In this document: positions 19,452-27,548 of the stretch, one piece after another | How the letters are laid out: each line of letters starts with the position of its first letter | Position numbering within the stretch: position 1 is the stretch's first letter | NCBI RefSeq assembly: GCF_029667115.1 | Contig: NZ_JARUIU010000002.1 | Coordinates: forward strand, 248,001-312,000 | Reading direction: 5' to 3' | Length of the DNA stretch: 64,000 bases | Origin: Jeotgalibacillus sp. ET6 | GTDB lineage: Bacteria; Bacillota; Bacilli; Bacillales; Jeotgalibacillaceae | Notes under the pieces: model-generated | Told to the model about the DNA's origin: nothing | Databases searched by the model: none | Seen by the model: the letters and a program-made list of their open reading frames with translations, nothing else | Made by a program: the position numbers and the translations under genes

Positions 19452-20179
19452 GAGCGTTCACCCTCCTTCGCTTGAGCTGAAGCCATTAAAAATAGTTCCT
19501 CCACACGTCCATTATCCGTTTTTTGGATTAAGTTCGGGACGGTATCATAGTCAATCAAGGCGCCATTATACAAAAGAGCTGCCTGATCGCACTCTGTTAC
19601 TTCGTCCATCACATGGGTGGATACGATAATTGTCGTGCCAGATTGTTTAATTGTTTGAAACTGCTGCCAGATCGCCCGGCGCAGCACCGGATCTATTCCA
19701 ACAGTGGGTTCATCTAAAAACAGGATTTTTGGAGAATGCAAAATTGCTGCCGCAAGAGAAAGTCTCTTTTTCATTCCCCCAGAAAACTTCTTCACTAATT
19801 TCTTTCGATGCTCCGTTAAATCAACAATGGAGAGTACTTCGTCCATGCGTTTGTTTAGGGTGCTGGAATCTAGATGATACAAGCCTCCAAAGAAATGCAA
19901 ATTTGCTTCTGCAGAAAGATCATCGTATAAGGCGTCATTCTGCGGCATAAACCCTACCTTTTTTAACATATTCATATTCGGAATTTCAACGTCCCCGAAA
20001 TGAACCGATCCTTCATCTGCTGCGATTGCCCCGATCATGAGGCGAATCAGCGTCGTTTTTCCAGAGCCGGAAGGACCAAGCAGCCCGCATATTTCCCCTG
20101 ACGGAATCGTTAGCGTGACATCTTTTATTACGTGGTGCTGATCAAAATATTTATGAACATGAGAAACGTGAATATCCAT
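19448..20179 (-). CDS. ABC exporter ATP-binding protein
   Basis: 243-aa ATPase. Walker A GPSGSGKTT at residues 36-44, Q-loop FMPQN, signature FSGGMKKRLSLA, Walker B ILFLDEPTVGID, and the switch His in STHVMDE. It powers the permease encoded by the overlapping downstream gene. A palindrome matching the TetR operator lies about 30 bases upstream of the start, so it is probably repressed by the regulator at 20943. Confidence 0.92.
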   Translation of the reverse strand: MDIHVSHVHKYFDQHHVIKDVTLTIPSGEICGLLGPSGSGKTTLIRLMIGAIAADEGSVHFGDVEIPNMNMLKKVGFMPQNDALYDDLSAEANLHFFGGLYHLDSSTLNKRMDEVLSIVDLTEHRKKLVKKFSGGMKKRLSLAAAILHSPKILFLDEPTVGIDPVLRRAIWQQFQTIKQSGTTIIVSTHVMDEVTECDQAALLYNGALIDYDTVPNLIQKTDNGRVEELFLMASAQAKEGERS

Positions 20180-20208
20180 CTTTAACCCTCCAGTATGATA
20201 AAATAATC

Positions 20209-20222
20209 AACAACGTGTTGTT
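20209..20222. promoter_or_regulatory. predicted TetR operator of the ABC operon
   Basis: AACAAC-GT-GTTGTT, a 6-bp inverted repeat that matches the perfect palindrome before the tetR gene (20861-20878). The flanks (TATGATAAAATAAT on the left, TTAA on the right) are also shared. Confidence 0.6.
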
Positions 20223-20230
20223 TAATTACA

Positions 20231-20380
20231 CTATATGCTCTTATAGAGCGCCCTACAATCATCAAAAAGGAAGGATCTGTCGGTTATCCAACAGGTTGTT
20301 GAGATGTGTTGAAAAAAATTTGGAGGATGGATAGATAGAAGCAATATATTTGGATTTATGCCTCTAAATAATCAGATCAG
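20231..20380 (+). pseudogene. duplicated and decayed tetR leader and 5' end
   Basis: Stretches such as TCTTATAGAGCGC, GGAGGATGGA and ATTTGGATTTATGC correspond in order to those around the intact tetR start (20894-20975). The copy lacks an open frame after a dozen codons. It therefore appears to be a partial duplication of the regulator and its control region. Confidence 0.5.
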
Positions 20381-20444
20381 CCAACAATGTTTGATATTTC
20401 TTTTCATGGAATTTGTACTAAGCAGTCAAGGAACATCTTACTGT

Positions 20445-20528
20445 TGAAAGAAAGGCAAACTCTTTGAAAAATTGGGACGCAAAGTTACAGATCTAACGCG
20501 GTATCGCTATGATGGCTGGGCTGCCAAA
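20445..20528 (+). promoter_or_regulatory. c-di-GMP-I (GEMM) riboswitch, possibly degenerate
   Basis: The conserved core blocks appear in order: AAGGCAAAC, then a GAAA tetraloop, then GGGACGCAAAG, a second stem around ACGCGGTATCGC, then GATGGCTGGGCTGCC. This order and spacing is diagnostic of the class-I cyclic-di-GMP aptamer. The P1b stem looks weak, so ligand binding may be lost. It precedes two tiny ORFs and a terminator (20761-20803). No helix was computed. Confidence 0.72.
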
Positions 20529-20564
20529 GATATAAGATTTCCTTTACTTTAAGGAGTTCTTCGT

Positions 20565-20618
20565 ATGAAAGCTTTTACTGCATTAGAAAATGATCCTGGG
20601 CGTCGTCGATCTGTATGA
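20565..20618 (+). CDS. 17-codon ORF directly behind the riboswitch
   Basis: Starts 8 bases after AAGGAG and encodes MKAFTALENDPGRRRSV. Its TGA overlaps the ATG of the next small ORF in an ATGA junction. It may be a leader peptide or the broken 5' end of a lost gene. No homology is recognised. Confidence 0.35.
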   Translation: MKAFTALENDPGRRRSV

Positions 20619-20731
20619 AATTAAAACACTGGGTTGATTGCCATTTCAAAGGGAAACACCGTTATAGTTTATACACTGGCCGGTGCATCGCTTGTAATAA
20701 AAAGAAGGCCAGAGACACGGACTTAGCTTAA
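20615..20731 (+). CDS. 38-codon Cys/His-containing ORF downstream of the riboswitch
   Basis: Encodes KHWVDCHFKGKHRY then TGRCIACNKKKARD, a C-x-H plus C-x2-C arrangement that could bind zinc. It overlaps the preceding 17-codon ORF by ATGA and ends 29 bases before the terminator. It could be a true c-di-GMP-controlled microprotein or the C-terminal remnant of a larger gene; the frame is clean but too short to settle. Confidence 0.35.
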   Translation: MKLKHWVDCHFKGKHRYSLYTGRCIACNKKKARDTDLA

Positions 20732-20760
20732 ACCAAACAGTTCAATCGTTAAACTTACAT

Positions 20761-20803
20761 AAGCCCTGAAGAGATGAAATCCATCTTTTCAGGGCTCATT
20801 TTC
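20761..20803 (+). terminator. intrinsic terminator of the riboswitch transcript
   Basis: AGCCCTGAAGAGATG pairs with CATCTTTTCAGGGCT over 15 positions with two wobble or mismatch positions, followed by CATTTTCATTTT. Confidence 0.83.
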
Positions 20804-20860
20804 ATTTTCGCACCTTTTGGTCAATCATTCATGTACACCCACAGCATTATGATAAAATAA

Positions 20861-20878
20861 TAAACAACATGTTGTTTA
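20861..20878. promoter_or_regulatory. predicted TetR operator (perfect 18-bp palindrome)
   Basis: TAAACAACATGTTGTTTA is a perfect palindrome 65 bases upstream of the tetR start. A near copy lies before the divergent ABC ATPase gene, so one regulator probably controls both. Confidence 0.68.
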
Positions 20879-20942
20879 ACTGAACGGTCAGTTCTTATAA
20901 AGCGCTGCAATCAGGTTTTCACGAATGAAAAGGAGGATGGAC

Positions 20943-21557
20943 ATGAGCGATATGCATTTGGATTTACGCGTTATTCGGACAAGAGAATCAATTAAGCAAG
21001 CGATGATTGACTTAATTGAGGAAAAAGGGTTTGAGGCCATTACGGTAAAGGACCTGACCACAAAAGCCGATATCAATCGCGGGACCTTTTATGCCCATTA
21101 TCAGGATAAGTATGATCTTCTGACCAAATGCCAGGAAGAACTGATGAAGGAAATGAAGGATAAAATCGTCAAAAACCTGCCAAACGTCATTGCCGACATA
21201 GATTCAAATAAGGAAAACATCGTTCCTATTGCGATGCTTGTACCATTCTTTGAATTTATTAACCGCAACAGAGGCTTAATGAAAGCACTTCTTGGCCCCA
21301 ATGGAGATCTTTCGTTTCAAACAAAGCTTAAAGGCTTCATGGGAGATGCCCTCTTTAAAAGCAACCCAACCATTTTCAAACAGGAAAACCTCCTTGTCCC
21401 CATCGATTATCTCGTCACCTACATTGCTTCAGCCCACATCGGCGTTCTTCAGGAATGGCTGCGAAATGACAGGGAGGAATCACCTGAAGAAATTGCGCGG
21501 ATTATCTTTACCATGACCGTGAATGGACCGTTTTTTGCGGCGGGGGTGAAGAAGTGA
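20943..21557 (+). CDS. TetR/AcrR-family repressor, probable regulator of the ABC exporter
   Basis: 204 aa. The N-terminal helix-turn-helix is ITVKDLTTKADINRGTFYAHY near residues 33-53, and the C-terminal TetR_C-like ligand domain is divergent. The ATG at 20943 is 6 bases from AAGGAGG, so the upstream in-frame ATG at 20925 is not needed. The palindromes at 20209 and 20861 are its likely operators. The effector is unknown. Confidence 0.87.
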   Translation: MSDMHLDLRVIRTRESIKQAMIDLIEEKGFEAITVKDLTTKADINRGTFYAHYQDKYDLLTKCQEELMKEMKDKIVKNLPNVIADIDSNKENIVPIAMLVPFFEFINRNRGLMKALLGPNGDLSFQTKLKGFMGDALFKSNPTIFKQENLLVPIDYLVTYIASAHIGVLQEWLRNDREESPEEIARIIFTMTVNGPFFAAGVKK

Positions 21558-21593
21558 TGAAGCGGGAATATTTAAAAGAAGGCGGGGATGTAG

Positions 21594-22112
21594 TTGAAGG
21601 ATCGTTCAACTGAGAGAATTCATACAGATCGACTTTATTTGAGGGAAATAACCATAGAAGATACAGCTGCCATTTATAATATCGTCAAGGAACATGAAGT
21701 AGGAAAATGGCTAGCAGCTTCCAAAGGATTATCTTATGAAGAAACAGAAGATTATGTAAAAAAGTTAGTTGAACACTGGAATCAGCATCAATTCGGCGTC
21801 TGGGTTGTTGTGAATCAATTGTCTGAGGAAATCATCGGACACTGTGGACTCCGTTTCATTGAAGATACACAGGATATTGAAATCATGTACCTTTTAAATA
21901 AAAACCACTGGGGGAAAGGGTACGCGAGTGAAGCAGCCCAAGCAGCCATTGACTTCTCGAATCATACTTTGAATGTTAATCAATTAGTAGCCAGAGTGAG
22001 AGTAATGAACGGAAAATCTATCAAGACCTTAACCTCCCTTGGATTTCATTTCGTAGAAGAGCGGAACTATAATGGACGAGTATTATCTTTTTATAAAAAG
22101 GTTCTGGTTTAA
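21594..22112 (+). CDS. GNAT-family N-acetyltransferase (RimJ/RimL type)
   Basis: 172 aa. TDRLYLREITIEDTAAIYNIV is the RimJ-like start, and NKNHWGKGYASEAAQAAIDF contains the acetyl-CoA pyrophosphate loop (Q/R-x-x-G-x-G/A type). Starts at TTG behind AAGGCGGGG, 37 bases after tetR, so probably cotranscribed with it. The substrate amine is unknown. Confidence 0.83.
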   Translation: MKDRSTERIHTDRLYLREITIEDTAAIYNIVKEHEVGKWLAASKGLSYEETEDYVKKLVEHWNQHQFGVWVVVNQLSEEIIGHCGLRFIEDTQDIEIMYLLNKNHWGKGYASEAAQAAIDFSNHTLNVNQLVARVRVMNGKSIKTLTSLGFHFVEERNYNGRVLSFYKKVLV

Positions 22113-22206
22113 ACGATTGATGAAGGGCTAATCTAATTAACGGATAATTTATGGTGTTTATTCCGTAAGTCAAAAACGATAGAGAACTAAATAAGTGAAG
22201 GTTTAG

Positions 22207-22243
22207 ACTGTCATTGCATATCTAAATGCAATGGCAGTTTTTT
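22207..22243 (+). terminator. intrinsic terminator after the GNAT gene
   Basis: CTGTCATTGCA pairs with TGCAATGGCAG over 11 bp with one wobble, followed by TTTTTT. Confidence 0.87.
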
Positions 22244-22379
22244 GTAGAAAGAATATAGATCCTTTTGCTCATTTTACATGTTTTGAAAAATAATGTTATT
22301 TTCACTTAAGCTTCACATGAAAGTTTAATGGTAGAATAAAGTTAATATTCTAAAAATTAGAAAAGAACGGGGAAGACAT

Positions 22380-23132
22380 ATGAAAAGAGCGTTTAGCCAT
22401 TATTCTACCAAAACGGAAGAACAGCGTTGTAGATATGTTGGAACACTGGTGAAAGATAATGAAGATAGAAGTATGTCAATTAGCAGTACGGAACCTGAAA
22501 AAGCTTCAGAACAGCATCTTTTTGATTCCGTTGGGTCTGTCATGACTATAGGAGATACAACGATCCCATTTACCAAGCTTCATATGTGGCCTTTGGTCGT
22601 GCTGTTGGAGAATGTACTAAGCCATGAGGAATGTGACCAGTTGATCAAATTATCGGGAGATCGAATGAAACGTTCGAAGATTAGCAGTGAGCGTGTTGTG
22701 AATCAAATGAGAACGAGCAGCGGCATGTTTTTTGAGGAGTCGGAAAATGATGTGATTGCTTCTATTGAAAGGCGTCTTAGCCGGATTATGAATATCCCTG
22801 TTGAACACGCAGAGGGACTGCAAATATTAAATTATAAGCCTGGCCAAGAGTACAAAGCACATCATGATTACTTTTTACCGACGAGTAAAGCAGCTTCAAA
22901 TAACCGCATCAGCACAATGGTTGTTTATTTAAATGACGTGGAAGAGGGGGGAGAAACCTATTTCCCAGAATTAACGATCACGGTCCCACCTAAAAAAGGG
23001 TCAGCCGTCTACTTCGAATACTTTTACAACGATGAAGAACTGAACAAAAAAACTCTTCATGGGGGAGCACCTGTTGTGAAAGGAGAAAAGTGGGTAGCGA
23101 CACAGTGGATGAGAAGGAAAAGAGTTCGTTGA
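22380..23132 (+). CDS. prolyl 4-hydroxylase-like 2-oxoglutarate/Fe(II) oxygenase
   Basis: 250 aa. The double-stranded beta-helix iron site is visible as YKAHHDYF (H-x-D) near residue 160 and LHGGAPV with the distal His. The 2-oxoglutarate anchor Lys is in GEKWVATQWMR. LQILNYKPGQEY is the usual strand before the H-x-D. Bacterial relatives hydroxylate proline in proteins or peptides; the target here is unknown. The first about 45 residues are an unmatched extension. It stands between the transporter block and the second toxin. Confidence 0.85.
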   Translation: MKRAFSHYSTKTEEQRCRYVGTLVKDNEDRSMSISSTEPEKASEQHLFDSVGSVMTIGDTTIPFTKLHMWPLVVLLENVLSHEECDQLIKLSGDRMKRSKISSERVVNQMRTSSGMFFEESENDVIASIERRLSRIMNIPVEHAEGLQILNYKPGQEYKAHHDYFLPTSKAASNNRISTMVVYLNDVEEGGETYFPELTITVPPKKGSAVYFEYFYNDEELNKKTLHGGAPVVKGEKWVATQWMRRKRVR

Positions 23133-23238
23133 CGGCGAGAATGGATATCGTCCAACGAGTTTTAATTACACAAATCTAGTGGAGTGATACTCTCAAGTAG
23201 GTCTTATTACTCATTTTACAGTATTTACATGTTTTAGG

Positions 23239-23268
23239 TTGGCAGACAATCGCTTCCATCTTTACACT
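23239..23268 (+). promoter_or_regulatory. predicted sigma-A promoter of the second LXG gene
   Basis: TTGGCA and TACACT with 18-base spacing, 39 bases upstream of the start. It is positioned and spaced as at the first LXG gene, with the downstream TACTAGAAAT and AAGGAAGTGAAGCG also shared. Confidence 0.6.
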
Positions 23269-23306
23269 AGAGGAAAATACTAGAAATGCCAAAAGGAAGT
23301 GAAGCG

Positions 23307-24992
23307 ATGTCTCAGACCGTGCGTTATGATGCGGCCGCTCTTAAAGAAACGATGGAGGAGCGGGTGGATCAGTATGAGACCTTTAGAGAGCAATTAGTCG
23401 TATTAAAAGAGAAAATGGTGGCTGTTACAGATCTTGGTGAGGCATTTGAAGGAAACGCAGCGGATGCGATCAAGTCTTTTTTCAAGGCTCAAAGCCTGAT
23501 AGCCGAGATGTGGATTGGGTTCGTCGATCAGCAGATTGTTTTTATGAGTGATGCAGGGGCAATGGCTGAGGACCGGCAGCTTGGCGGATCTTCGTTTGTG
23601 GATGTACCATTTATAGAAGAAGAGCTTGAAACGGCTCATGTCAGAACAACAGAGATGATTCAAAAACAGCACAAGGATTTGGCGGGAATATTGGATGGAA
23701 TCCGTGATCTGGTGGCGATTGAAGCATACTCCACTGCTGATATAGAGGTTTCCTTAGAGGACGCGAAAACCAAACGAAGTGATACAATAGAAAAGGTAGA
23801 GGAATATGATCATACGTTAGGTACTGAGTACGACCTGTCCTTGGAATCCCAAGAGCTGGTGCGTAATTTACTCGATTCCCTGGTCAAATCGACGACCCAG
23901 AACGGCACGATCACACCGGTTGCCTTCAACGTCCATGCTTTTGAAAAAAGTGAAGCATACACCAGTATTGAAGGAACACGAGAAAAAAGTCTTGAATACA
24001 TAGATAGAAAACAGGAAGAACAGAGGGTGCGCGAAGCACATCGGGCTGAACAGGACATGGGCGCAACAGGTATGCTAGGTGATCCGGCAGCCACTAACAC
24101 CGTCCCGCAATCCTTCCTTTCCTGGAACAACGGCCCTCTTTTCAACATGATGAGTACCAGCCACCTCGACCAACTGTTCAACAGTGCCTATCAGCCTGCC
24201 GCCTCCAGCACCCCTGAAAATGAGGTGGAAAAACAGCTGATACAACTGCAGGCTGAAAAGGGGATTCAACAAGATCCCGTAACAGAAGAAGACATGGAAG
24301 CGCTAAGAGAGTATATACTGAATCCATCAACACACTCCTCTTCTGACTCTTCATCGCCAGCAAACGCAGGAGACTGGAATTACCCTGATCCCACGTTAGC
24401 TGACATGAGAAAAGTGCTTGGAAACCCTAATTCAGATGTGGGTGTAGAAGAAGGCGGTCACTACTTTGTCGGCGCAATGAAATTTATGTTCGAAGACGTC
24501 GCGGTGTTGCTGGACCCGGAATCCACGCCGGATGAAATCGCCCTGGCCTATATGTTTACCTTCTTCAAACCGTTGAAAGCCGCTGATAAAGGGCTTGATT
24601 TGGCTGGTGGGGGGAAGAAGGTTGAGGATGGAACAAAGGGCACAAGTAAAGTTGAAGAAACTAGTAAAAACGAGAAAATCACCACAAGTGTCGAGGAAGT
24701 AAAGTTTAAACAAAGTTCTTTAGATAAAGCATTTGCAAAACATAAAAACGATTTTGGAACTTATCCAGATGGTAGTCAATCAAGTGTAGAATTATTCAAA
24801 AATGATATTATAAAATTAATAAATTCTGGAGTTCAAAAGAAAGGTAAATATAGAAATATAGAAGGTACACATATTTATAACATAGATACCAAACAGTGGG
24901 CTTTTATCAACTCTGATGGAACTATGAATACAGCTTTTAAGTTAAGTGAAAAGCAGGTCGACTATCTAGTTAAGACAGGAGTGGTTAAATAG
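23307..24992 (+). CDS. LXG-domain polymorphic toxin with C-terminal colicin-D-like tRNase domain
   Basis: 561 aa. The LXG head (residues 1-about 230) is almost the same as in the toxin at 14928. The linker, from about residue 256 (MLGDPAATNTVPQSF) to GLDLAGGGKKV near 441, recurs in orphan modules at 27549 and 57543. The last about 90 residues read KAFAKHKNDFG, then FKNDIIKLINSG, HIYNIDTKQWAFINSDG and KLSEKQVDYLVKTG, the pattern of colicin-D type anticodon nucleases. ATG at 23307 has the same AAGGAAGTGA site as the first toxin; ATG 23286 lies upstream of it. The immunity gene overlaps its stop by one base. Confidence 0.85.
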   Translation: MSQTVRYDAAALKETMEERVDQYETFREQLVVLKEKMVAVTDLGEAFEGNAADAIKSFFKAQSLIAEMWIGFVDQQIVFMSDAGAMAEDRQLGGSSFVDVPFIEEELETAHVRTTEMIQKQHKDLAGILDGIRDLVAIEAYSTADIEVSLEDAKTKRSDTIEKVEEYDHTLGTEYDLSLESQELVRNLLDSLVKSTTQNGTITPVAFNVHAFEKSEAYTSIEGTREKSLEYIDRKQEEQRVREAHRAEQDMGATGMLGDPAATNTVPQSFLSWNNGPLFNMMSTSHLDQLFNSAYQPAASSTPENEVEKQLIQLQAEKGIQQDPVTEEDMEALREYILNPSTHSSSDSSSPANAGDWNYPDPTLADMRKVLGNPNSDVGVEEGGHYFVGAMKFMFEDVAVLLDPESTPDEIALAYMFTFFKPLKAADKGLDLAGGGKKVEDGTKGTSKVEETSKNEKITTSVEEVKFKQSSLDKAFAKHKNDFGTYPDGSQSSVELFKNDIIKLINSGVQKKGKYRNIEGTHIYNIDTKQWAFINSDGTMNTAFKLSEKQVDYLVKTGVVK

Positions 24993-25441
24993 TGAGACTA
25001 GTTAATAGCCTTCTTTCTAAAGAAGAAATAAAAAACAATGAAATTGAAATGATCTTAACATTATTTAAAAGTCAATATCGTGAGTTAATTGAGGTAAGTA
25101 CCTATAAATATGAAGACCGAAAGTATTTTGAAACTGATTTTGATGTAATAGACATTGAATTTAATAAGGATAGTATTTACCAAGAAATTGATAAATTAAT
25201 TAAAATTCATGAGAGAGCGATAAGTTTAACTAGTCAAGATGTAGAGATTATTGTGGCTAATGATGATACAGATACGGAAATTCAAGTTTTTGAAAATGAT
25301 GATACCGATATTTCTGGTTTCGGACTGTTTATAACAAAAAGAAAAATACCGATGATTAAACCATATTATACTTCTGATATTTGCAATGCTTATCTAAATT
25401 TCCAATACGTTAGCTTTGATGTTATGTTCGAATCAGACTAG
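24992..25441 (+). CDS. cognate immunity protein for the colicin-D-like toxin
   Basis: 149 aa, GTG start overlapping the toxin stop (TAGTG). The family is not recognised with certainty; the helical, acidic N-terminus (NNEIEMILTLFKSQYRELIE) and size fit a colicin-D immunity type protein. A truncated paralog is at 53099-53269. Function is inferred from position. Acidity suits binding to a basic tRNase tip. Confidence 0.75.
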   Translation: MRLVNSLLSKEEIKNNEIEMILTLFKSQYRELIEVSTYKYEDRKYFETDFDVIDIEFNKDSIYQEIDKLIKIHERAISLTSQDVEIIVANDDTDTEIQVFENDDTDISGFGLFITKRKIPMIKPYYTSDICNAYLNFQYVSFDVMFESD

Positions 25442-25480
25442 GCAAAATCAGCGATTTAAACATACAATTTTAAAAATGTG

Positions 25481-25552
25481 CCTACCGCCCTGTTTTCTCC
25501 ATCACACCGAAAAAATGTGGATAAGCAACTGGTACAACTTCAGGCTGAGTAA
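25481..25552 (+). pseudogene. scrap of LXG-toxin linker
   Basis: Codons for NVDKQLVQLQAE followed by stop match the NEVEKQLIQLQAEKG segment of the second toxin's linker. About 24 codons survive. The rest of 25442-25712 shows no supportable gene. Confidence 0.55.
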
Positions 25553-25712
25553 TAAAAAGAAGAAAAACGTAATATATGATCCTTTAATAAAAAAACTAAA
25601 AGATTATAAAAATCACCGTTTGATTATAGAGTAGGATAATGGATTGTAGATTGAAGGTTTATCAGACACCTTATATGAAACAGAAAATGTGGAATGCCGA
25701 GATATAAATATT

Positions 25713-25750
25713 AAAGAACCATGCGCGGGAAACAGGGAGCATGGTTCTTT
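25713..25750. terminator. hairpin terminator
   Basis: AAAGAACCATGC and GCATGGTTCTTT pair over 12 bp around 14 bases. It lies at the edge of the duplicated GNAT-Mob block; T-rich ends on both strands are short. Confidence 0.65.
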
Positions 25751-25979
25751 ATCTGTTGGCACCTAAGGATAAAAGTGGAACAGTAAGCTCTTCTGAAAAA
25801 CGGGATAGGGCAAACTAAAATACTAAACCAGTAACCAACCATTTGGCTGGGATGAAGACGGTATCGATATGGACTCATACCAGCCGATTTTTTTAATTCG
25901 ATCTCCGGTTTAGTAGGGAAGTATGACATAGCCAAAAGTGAAGGGCAACGTTTATAATCTAATCCCCGGTTATCTCTTT

Positions 25980-26516
25980 TCAATTTTTATTATCGTACTC
26001 TTCTTTTAAAATACCCATATGTATAATGTCATTCCATTGACCATTTCTAAACAAAGATTGGCGACTAATCCCTTCTTCATTAAATCCTAACTTCTTATAT
26101 AAATTAATTGCTTTCTCATTAAATGAAAAAACCTTCAATGATACCCGATGTAAATTCAATTCCTGAAAGGCATAATTAAGTAATAAACTAAATGCTTCAG
26201 AACCATATCCTTTGCCCCAATATTCTTTCTCCCCTATATCAATAATTGCTTCAGCGTTTCTATTTTTGGAATCAATATTTATTAGTGAGGTAATCCCGAC
26301 TGGAATTTCATCTTCTCTGTCTACTATGATGTAGCTTTTTGATGAGGTAGAACTCATAAGTACATTTTCAACAAATGATCTTGTATCATCCATTGTGTTC
26401 AGATCCAAAGATAGATTTGTAGAAACCATGACATCCATGTCATTTCTCCACTTATGGTAGTTTTCGGCATGGCACTTCTCTACTTTTCGCAAATTAATTC
26501 GTTTTGTTGAGAACAT
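25980..26516 (-). CDS. GNAT N-acetyltransferase (RimJ-like), copy 1
   Basis: 178 aa. The acetyl-CoA loop is GEKEYWGKGYGSEAFSLLLN and the C-terminal motif is NEKAINLYKKLGFNEEG. It is about 90% identical by eye to the protein at 59436. The start follows GGAGGGATT. It lies just behind a relaxase remnant, so it may have been carried on a mobilisable element. Substrate unknown. Confidence 0.85.
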   Translation of the reverse strand: MFSTKRINLRKVEKCHAENYHKWRNDMDVMVSTNLSLDLNTMDDTRSFVENVLMSSTSSKSYIIVDREDEIPVGITSLINIDSKNRNAEAIIDIGEKEYWGKGYGSEAFSLLLNYAFQELNLHRVSLKVFSFNEKAINLYKKLGFNEEGISRQSLFRNGQWNDIIHMGILKEEYDNKN

Positions 26517-26530
26517 AAAAATCCCTCCAA

Positions 26531-27138
26531 TTATTCATTCGTTACCTTTTTGATTGAGGATAAGCTAGTACCCGCAGCGCCTTGAGAGTGATCATCATGA
26601 AATTAAACGTCTTTGTTTAGTGCTTCTTTAGAGCAGGTTGTCCATTTATTACGCCATTTCGCTAACAATGACCGATCGTTCCAATCACGATATTTAACGG
26701 TGAATCCTTCTTTTGTGATTTCTCGAGTGGTCATCAAGCCATGAGCATGAGGGTTTGTTAGATCTTGCCGATGAATGGCAATATCAGTCACCATTCCGTG
26801 AAGGACAAACTCTGTTTGAACATAGTCTTTAATTAGATCAGTCTGCTGGTTTGCTGACAGTTCTCCAGGAAGCGATACCTTGATCTCTCTTGCTACTTGG
26901 GAGTTTATGCGTGTCTCAGATTTCTCAACTTCGTTCCTTAGACAGTTTCGGTCGTGTACTCATTCAGGAGTATGAGAAGGAGAATCATGTTTTCTGGTTG
27001 TATGTCCCGTTTGTAGATTGTCAGTTCACCTGTGTGTGGGTCTTGAAGTTGTTCTCCTAATTGATACGCAGCAGAAAAAATAGCAGACTCACCTTTGTTT
27101 CTTGAAAGCACTCGGGCAGAAAAGGTATAATGTACCAT
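26531..27138 (-). pseudogene. frameshifted MobA/MobL relaxase N-terminal domain
   Basis: Two frames cover the protein: YTFSARVLSRNKGESAIFSA with GELTIYKRDIQPENM, then TDIAIHRQDLTNPHAHGLMT with the relaxase H-x-H motif. Both match the intact copy at 59987-60598, but the middle (about 26800-26940) is out of frame. It carried the nicking domain of a mobilisable plasmid or element. Confidence 0.75.
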
Positions 27139-27145
27139 AAAATTT

Positions 27146-27210
27146 AGGGTAAAGATCTCAACTAATTTCAATTGAACAAGCTGCAGAAGGAGTACGAGCA
27201 GACTGCTTGA
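27146..27210 (-). pseudogene. inverted fragment of the 61564 membrane-protein gene
   Basis: On the - strand it reads CTCGTACTCCTTCTGCAGC and then codons for KLVEIFT, matching 61616-61672 of the intact gene in opposite orientation. It is fused in frame to the relaxase remnant. A second scrap with that gene's start region (AATTTTAAGTTAAAGGTGTG, 27343-27362) lies nearby on the + strand. Confidence 0.6.
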
Positions 27211-27354
27211 AATGGATAACCGTAATAGAATTGTAGATTTAATTACTAAAAGCAGGAATAAGTTTCGATAACTTCGCAGTCAATTGAGTTTGAGCGAATT
27301 TCTTAATAGAGTTTTATTAAAGAGATCGTTTATTAATCTATAGACAATTTTAAG

Positions 27355-27545
27355 TTAAAGGTGTGTCCATTTTTCGTCCTCTTCAAATGTGATCACGCAA
27401 TCAAGATAGCTTTTCATTTTTTTATCGATCTTCCGGTTAAAATAGGTGCTCCAATTTTCCTGATCGCGGGGTGCAGGAATAGAGTGAATCTTTTTCAAAA
27501 TATTCCCTGATGTTATGCCAAGTTTATATTGTTTAGCTTGAGAAA
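27355..27545 (-). pseudogene. aminoglycoside-phosphotransferase-like gene fragment
   Basis: The - strand frame reads LKKIHSIPAPRDQENW then YFNRKIDKKMKSYLDC, a pattern of the lobe linking region in APH-family kinases of Bacillales. About 60 codons remain. A more complete relative starts at the right edge of the window (63560-64000). Confidence 0.55.
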
Positions 27546-27548
27546 TAT

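Larger units (their letters stand above)
25728..27138 (-). repeat. GNAT-Mob duplication, copy 1
   Basis: About 1.4 kb that matches 59184-60598 in the same orientation. It includes a non-coding leader beginning GGAAACAGG, a GNAT gene and a MobA/MobL gene. Similarity continues in patches to about 27330 (GGAATAAGTTTCGATAACTTC). The relaxase is broken in this copy and open in the other. Confidence 0.85.

Noticed and set aside
23810-24713. - strand open frames under the second LXG toxin linker
   Set aside because: They recur wherever the linker is duplicated (27983, 57534, 57649), as expected for antisense shadows of a repeated coding sequence.
25711-25983. 90-codon - strand frame next to the GNAT gene
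   Set aside because: It spans a terminator hairpin and is not open in the duplicate copy at 59184, so it is not conserved coding sequence.
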